A DNA stretch of 64,000 nucleotides from an uncultured Christensenellaceae bacterium. Lineage in GTDB: Bacteria; Bacillota; Clostridia; Christensenellales; Borkfalkiaceae. The DNA lies in contig CAJUIR010000001.1 of NCBI GenBank assembly GCA_910586655.1, positions 186,001 through 250,000 of the forward strand. Reading direction: 5' to 3'. A program made the translations under genes and the position numbers. The notes beneath the pieces were generated by a model. The model made no database searches, was not told the DNA's origin, and saw nothing but the letters and a program-made list of their open reading frames with translations. Shown here one piece after another: positions 60,552 to 64,000 of this stretch (the first letter of the stretch is position 1; the number at the start of each line of letters is the position of its first letter).

Positions 60552-63323
60552 TTATGCCGTTTCTTCGGGAATTTCGGGTTCGGGCTGCCCGGGCTCCACT
60601 TCCGGTTGTTCCGGTTCTACTTCGGGCGCGTCTTTTATTGTAAGCACGTATCGCGTCCAACCGTTAAAATCGCGGAATTCGTAGGAATAGAGTTTTCCGC
60701 CCAATTCGATTTCGGCAATGCCGTCTTCGTTCCCGATATCGGTATTCCCGTCGCCGCAGTGCGCTAAATACTGTCCGTTCGCCAACTGCGTGAGATCTAC
60801 TTTTACTGCAAACGTTCCCTCTCCCGTCACGGCAACCGTCATGCGATCGGAAAGATCGGTTCTGTTCCATCCCGCGTCGGGATTCTGCACGTCAAAATAG
60901 AAAGTAAGCGCAGAAATTTCTTCGGGCGTGTAGTTTTCGTATACGCCGTCCAGTACGAGATACATTTTGCCCGCTTCTTTATCCGCTTCCAAACGGACGG
61001 TATTGCCGAGCGTGTATCTCTTTTCAAACGTATCGTCTACGGTCACGGCAACGCAATCCCACGCAAACCCTTCGCGGTATACGATCTGATAGGAAAGTCC
61101 GCTTGCCAACGTAAGCGTTTCCGTTTCAAACCAATCGATCGACGGTTTCAAATCGTTTTCGCCGCTGCCCGTCGGGAAAGATCCGTCTGCCTTCGCGTGA
61201 TTGAAGTGCGTTGCATATACGCCGTTCGCTTTGAGCGACGTGACGTCGAGCACCACTTCGAACCGTTCGTCGTCCAGAATATTTACAACGTGCCGGTTGG
61301 AAAGGAATACGTCATACCCCTCTAATTTTCCGTCGGCAGGATTGTTCTGCACTTCGAACAAATACAGCGATTTGATCGACGCCGAAAGAATCTCTTTTAC
61401 CAATTCGGCTTCGTCCGCATCGTTCATGTCGTAACCGTTCACCGTAGCGGTATAAACGCCGCCGCCGATCACAAAGCATGCTTTTCCGTCCCGTTCTTCC
61501 AACGTAATGACAGGCGTTTCGATGACCGCGCTGTCTACCAACACGAGACTGTTGCTGTCGATGCCGAGAACGACGCGGTTGCTTGCATCCGCAAATACGG
61601 AATAGCGAATAAGTCCGATTGCAACAGACTTGGGAAGAGTCATATCTTCCGAATAGCGGAGGTTGCTGCCGCCGACGACAATATTGTGCTGATTGTTGAC
61701 CTGTAACTCGGTCACGTCGGCTTTTAAGGTAAATTTACCTTCTCCGTACGTTACCAGTGTCGCCTCTATTCCGCCGACCGTAACGTCGAACAGATCGGGA
61801 ACATATCCGATGACTTCGCTGTATTCGCCTGAAATCGTAAGTTCGACGCGGTTCTGATTCTTTTTCATCGCAATGGACGTCACCGTTTGCGTCATTTTGC
61901 GGTTGGCGTCGAACGGGCTGATCACGCAGTCTTCGCCGTCGTCGGGAATGATCAGAAGACTATCGATATTCGCGGCAAAATTATATGCCGGCTGTGCGGG
62001 AGAAACAATGCCGTGATGCAGGATTTTCAGTTCGATAACGTTTCTGCCCTCTTCGAAACTGATATTTTCAAGCGGGACTTCTTTCCAGTTCACCCATAGA
62101 ATCGGGTTGGGGGCGCCGTCCGGCGAAACTCCGCCGTGTAGGACCGCCTCGTCGGGAATGTCGCATTTGATTCCGTTCACGTACACTTCGCACAGACGAT
62201 TGAACTGGATGTCGCCGATCTCGATCGGCGTCCACTCGCCGTTGTCGCGCAACAGATAGGATGACGCAAGGCGGAACGCGATTTTCCCCGTTGCAACCTT
62301 CGACGATTCAAACAGGAACGAAACGGTATCGCCTTGCTCCAATCCGCCCAAATAGACGTCGCCGTGCGCATGATAATTTTCCGCATCGTTCAAGTAGTCT
62401 TCGGAAGCAAGATAAGACTCAATCGTATTTTTATACGCGTCGCTTTCAAGATAACTCGAAATCAGATTTTTATAAGTATCGCTGTTTTCGTATTCTTTCA
62501 GCGCGGCGGCGATGCCTTGCTCCGTCCTGTCTTCTAAAGTAGCAATAAAAGCGTCTTTTACTTGTTTGACGTACTTGGCTTTGACTTCCGATTCTTTCAG
62601 AAGTTTCGCGCCGCGTTTCGCGTCTTCAAACGTCGCGTCCAGGCCGAAGTTGCCTTGATCGCTCGTACTTGCAGGATTAGGCACTTCGCCGTTGAGCAAT
62701 CCGCTTTCCGCCTCGATATACGCGGCGCTGGATATTTCAACGTCCACTTCGATTGTGTAGCCGCCGATACTCACCGTTACCTTATCGGTGTTGCGATCCA
62801 ACGGACCGGACGGCGTGATTTTCGCATTGTTGGGCGTAATTTCGATGTCTGTCGTCGCGCCGTTCTGCAACGTCGCAGTGACGACCATGCCGCTGCAATC
62901 GAACGACTGCCCCGCGTTATATTCCGTTTTCGGAGCAGTCTTGATCACGGCATTTGTAATCTTATTGGTCACGTTTACTTTTAACGTAGCGGACTTCGTA
63001 ATCTCTTGTTCGGTGTAAGAAACCGTTACCGTTTTGGAAGACTCGAACGCACCCGAATCGACCGTCAATTTTTTCACGTCGCAAATCCAACCCGTTACGG
63101 TTTTTTCTTTTCCGTCCGAATAAACGGCAACGACTTCCATGCCGTCCGGCTTAAAATCACTGCCCGTAACGTAGACCGTAGTCGTCGGCTGTTTTACGAT
63201 TCTGATTGCCGATAATTGCTTTTCGGTCTTACCGCATGCCGTCAACACAAAAATGCCCAACAACAGAAAAACCGAAATCAATGCAACAGATGATCTTCCG
63301 ATTGCACGTTTCATTTTCCCCAT
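60552..63323 (-). CDS. Surface lipoprotein with Ig-like domains and carbohydrate-binding-like module
   Basis: A 923-residue protein. A lipoprotein signal ends in LTAC with the lipidated Cys30. Two bacterial Ig-like (Big_3-type) domains follow at about 38-118 and 121-198 (each with xGxxFxxxGMxVxAxxxxG). A CBM6/35-like module starts at about 200 (AAYIEAESGLL). It is interrupted by a helical insert (about 232-318) with three short repeats, SDTYKNLISSYLE, SDAYKNTIESYLA and SEDYLNDAENY. Beta-rich domains fill the rest, and the C-terminus is a Pro/Glu tail. It probably sits on the outer face of the membrane and binds glycan or another surface partner. ATG follows GGAGGGGAACT. It has its own promoter and terminator. 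Confidence 0.78.
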   Translation of the reverse strand: MGKMKRAIGRSSVALISVFLLLGIFVLTACGKTEKQLSAIRIVKQPTTTVYVTGSDFKPDGMEVVAVYSDGKEKTVTGWICDVKKLTVDSGAFESSKTVTVSYTEQEITKSATLKVNVTNKITNAVIKTAPKTEYNAGQSFDCSGMVVTATLQNGATTDIEITPNNAKITPSGPLDRNTDKVTVSIGGYTIEVDVEISSAAYIEAESGLLNGEVPNPASTSDQGNFGLDATFEDAKRGAKLLKESEVKAKYVKQVKDAFIATLEDRTEQGIAAALKEYENSDTYKNLISSYLESDAYKNTIESYLASEDYLNDAENYHAHGDVYLGGLEQGDTVSFLFESSKVATGKIAFRLASSYLLRDNGEWTPIEIGDIQFNRLCEVYVNGIKCDIPDEAVLHGGVSPDGAPNPILWVNWKEVPLENISFEEGRNVIELKILHHGIVSPAQPAYNFAANIDSLLIIPDDGEDCVISPFDANRKMTQTVTSIAMKKNQNRVELTISGEYSEVIGYVPDLFDVTVGGIEATLVTYGEGKFTLKADVTELQVNNQHNIVVGGSNLRYSEDMTLPKSVAIGLIRYSVFADASNRVVLGIDSNSLVLVDSAVIETPVITLEERDGKACFVIGGGVYTATVNGYDMNDADEAELVKEILSASIKSLYLFEVQNNPADGKLEGYDVFLSNRHVVNILDDERFEVVLDVTSLKANGVYATHFNHAKADGSFPTGSGENDLKPSIDWFETETLTLASGLSYQIVYREGFAWDCVAVTVDDTFEKRYTLGNTVRLEADKEAGKMYLVLDGVYENYTPEEISALTFYFDVQNPDAGWNRTDLSDRMTVAVTGEGTFAVKVDLTQLANGQYLAHCGDGNTDIGNEDGIAEIELGGKLYSYEFRDFNGWTRYVLTIKDAPEVEPEQPEVEPGQPEPEIPEETA

Positions 63324-63410
63324 AGTTCCCCTCCGTCCCTTTCTTTTGTTCTTTTGTAATTACACGCTCAATTATGATAATTTATATCATTATAATTTAC
63401 GCGCTTCATT

Positions 63411-63439
63411 ATTATAAATTAACCGTCCCGCGATGTCAA
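63411..63439 (-). promoter_or_regulatory. Promoter of the lipoprotein gene
   Basis: TTGACA (63434-63439) and TATAAT (63411-63416), 17-base spacer. Just downstream is an imperfect A/T palindrome (about 63370-63397) that could be an operator. Confidence 0.75.
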
Positions 63440-63483
63440 TACCCTAATTTTTTCTAATTTATTTTTGTACTGCATTCGGTATC

Positions 63484-63520
63484 AAAAAAACACCGCATCC
63501 GCCAAGCGCGATGCGATGTT
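63484..63520 (-). terminator. Terminator of the tyrosine phosphatase gene
   Basis: AACATCGCATC/GATGCGGTGTT (one G-T pair) with a ten-base loop and a seven-base T run on the minus strand. Confidence 0.8.
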
Positions 63521-63550
63521 TTAACATTTATATATTTATGACTTTATATA

Positions 63551-64000
63551 TTATCCCAACATGATTTTCCGAACGGAATCCAAATGCTTTTTTGAAACGC
63601 CGATCGAGATAAGACAGTTTTCGATCCGTTCGCTCAGAGTGCTGCCCTGATACGTCTGGATCGTATTCACATAAGAAGAAATATTCCCTGCCGTACGCCT
63701 GCTGCCGATATTACTGAAATTGGAAAACAGATAATCCCGATATAAATCTTCTTGGCGCACGCCCAGAAGTCCGTTCACGAGAAACGCAAAAAAACCCGTT
63801 CGGTCAGTCCCGATACTGCAATGAAATATGATCGGATAATTGTTTTCGTCTGCAATGAATTCAAAAAACGATAAAATTGCCGCGCGAAAGATTTGATCTT
63901 CCAAATAATTATCGTTGCCGCGCGACCATTCCATGGGAATGTTCCGATAAATTACTCCCTCGCCGAGCGGGCTCGAAACAATTCCGCCGTTTTCCGTATT
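63551..64000 (-). CDS. Tyrosine-protein phosphatase, C-terminal part (5' end beyond window)
   Basis: At least 149 residues; the frame stays open from the ATG at 63934 to the window edge (continuing as VIYRNIP and further), so the ATG is probably internal. The phosphatase loop HCSIGTDRTG matches CX5R of the Y_phosphatase3-type family, with the cysteine as nucleophile. The C-terminal part is helical (SERIENCLISIGVSKKHLD). It should dephosphorylate tyrosine or a lipid or nucleotide phosphate. Neighbouring surface genes have separate promoters and no proven link. Confidence 0.82.
   Translation of the reverse strand, partial: NTENGGIVSSPLGEGVIYRNIPMEWSRGNDNYLEDQIFRAAILSFFEFIADENNYPIIFHCSIGTDRTGFFAFLVNGLLGVRQEDLYRDYLFSNFSNIGSRRTAGNISSYVNTIQTYQGSTLSERIENCLISIGVSKKHLDSVRKIMLG

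Overview
The window looks like a chromosomal segment of an anaerobic, Gram-positive-type bacterium of the Firmicutes, most likely class Clostridia. The support is a T-box leader on thrS, an L20-type leader on infC-rpmI-rplT, a CwlD-type amidase, a CotJC-like ferritin-fold protein, a YtxC-like gene beside thrS, the electron-bifurcating NfnAB pair, type III pantothenate kinase, an ECF S component, and the LL-diaminopimelate aminotransferase (DapL) route. A tiny Cys/Gly-rich membrane protein and very large beta-helix surface proteins would fit Christensenellales-like lineages, but that is a guess. Almost everything is dense, operonic core metabolism. I see no prophage, insertion sequence, CRISPR array or rRNA.

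Layout. 1-1450: a radical-SAM DNA modification/repair pair (the first gene is cut by the window edge). 1454-2795: thioesterase and aldo/keto reductase. 2800-3260: an AT-rich island with a possible decayed gene, then tRNA-Ser(GGA). 3479-6052: clpB. 6193-8919: rRNA/tRNA methyltransferase, yebC, proA. 8959-10255: L20 leader, infC (probable AUU start), rpmI, rplT. 10315-13210: T-box, thrS, YtxC-like gene. 13363-15795: leuS. 15849-19694: panT-like ECF gene, coaX, hom, rimK-like gene, behind an unassigned structured leader and a palindromic operator. 19808-23668: small Cys-rich protein, ADP-ribose Nudix, an unknown gene and a class A penicillin-binding protein. 23679-37516: a long arginine/carbamoyl-phosphate operon, argG-argC-argJ-argB-argD-argF-carA-carB, followed by a cysteine desulfurase and thiI. 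37571-41278: flavin reductase, cwlD, nfnB, nfnA. 41336-43004: degV and a degenerate nitrilase. 43085-50265: purA-dapF-pyrG-dapL-malQ-mscL. 50383-51699: Nudix, CotJC-like gene, tRNA-Ser(TGA). 51984-64000: a 2727-residue membrane-spanning surface protein, a 923-residue lipoprotein and a partial tyrosine phosphatase.

Most unusual points. (1) carB is one uninterrupted frame with a complete diaminopimelate epimerase domain at its C-terminus. In that domain the first catalytic cysteine is alanine, while a separate intact dapF lies about 20 kb away. (2) The 2727-residue protein has a beta-helix and Ig/MBG-like ectodomain, three C-terminal membrane segments, and a cytoplasmic tail of about 490 residues made of an E/R-rich single helix and a Q/P-rich disordered region. 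(3) The panT-coaX-hom transcript starts at a promoter whose spacer is a perfect 8-1-8 palindrome and runs directly into a compact attenuator-like leader. (4) Several regulatory elements are overlapped very tightly, including a promoter whose -10 box is the loop of the upstream gene's terminator.
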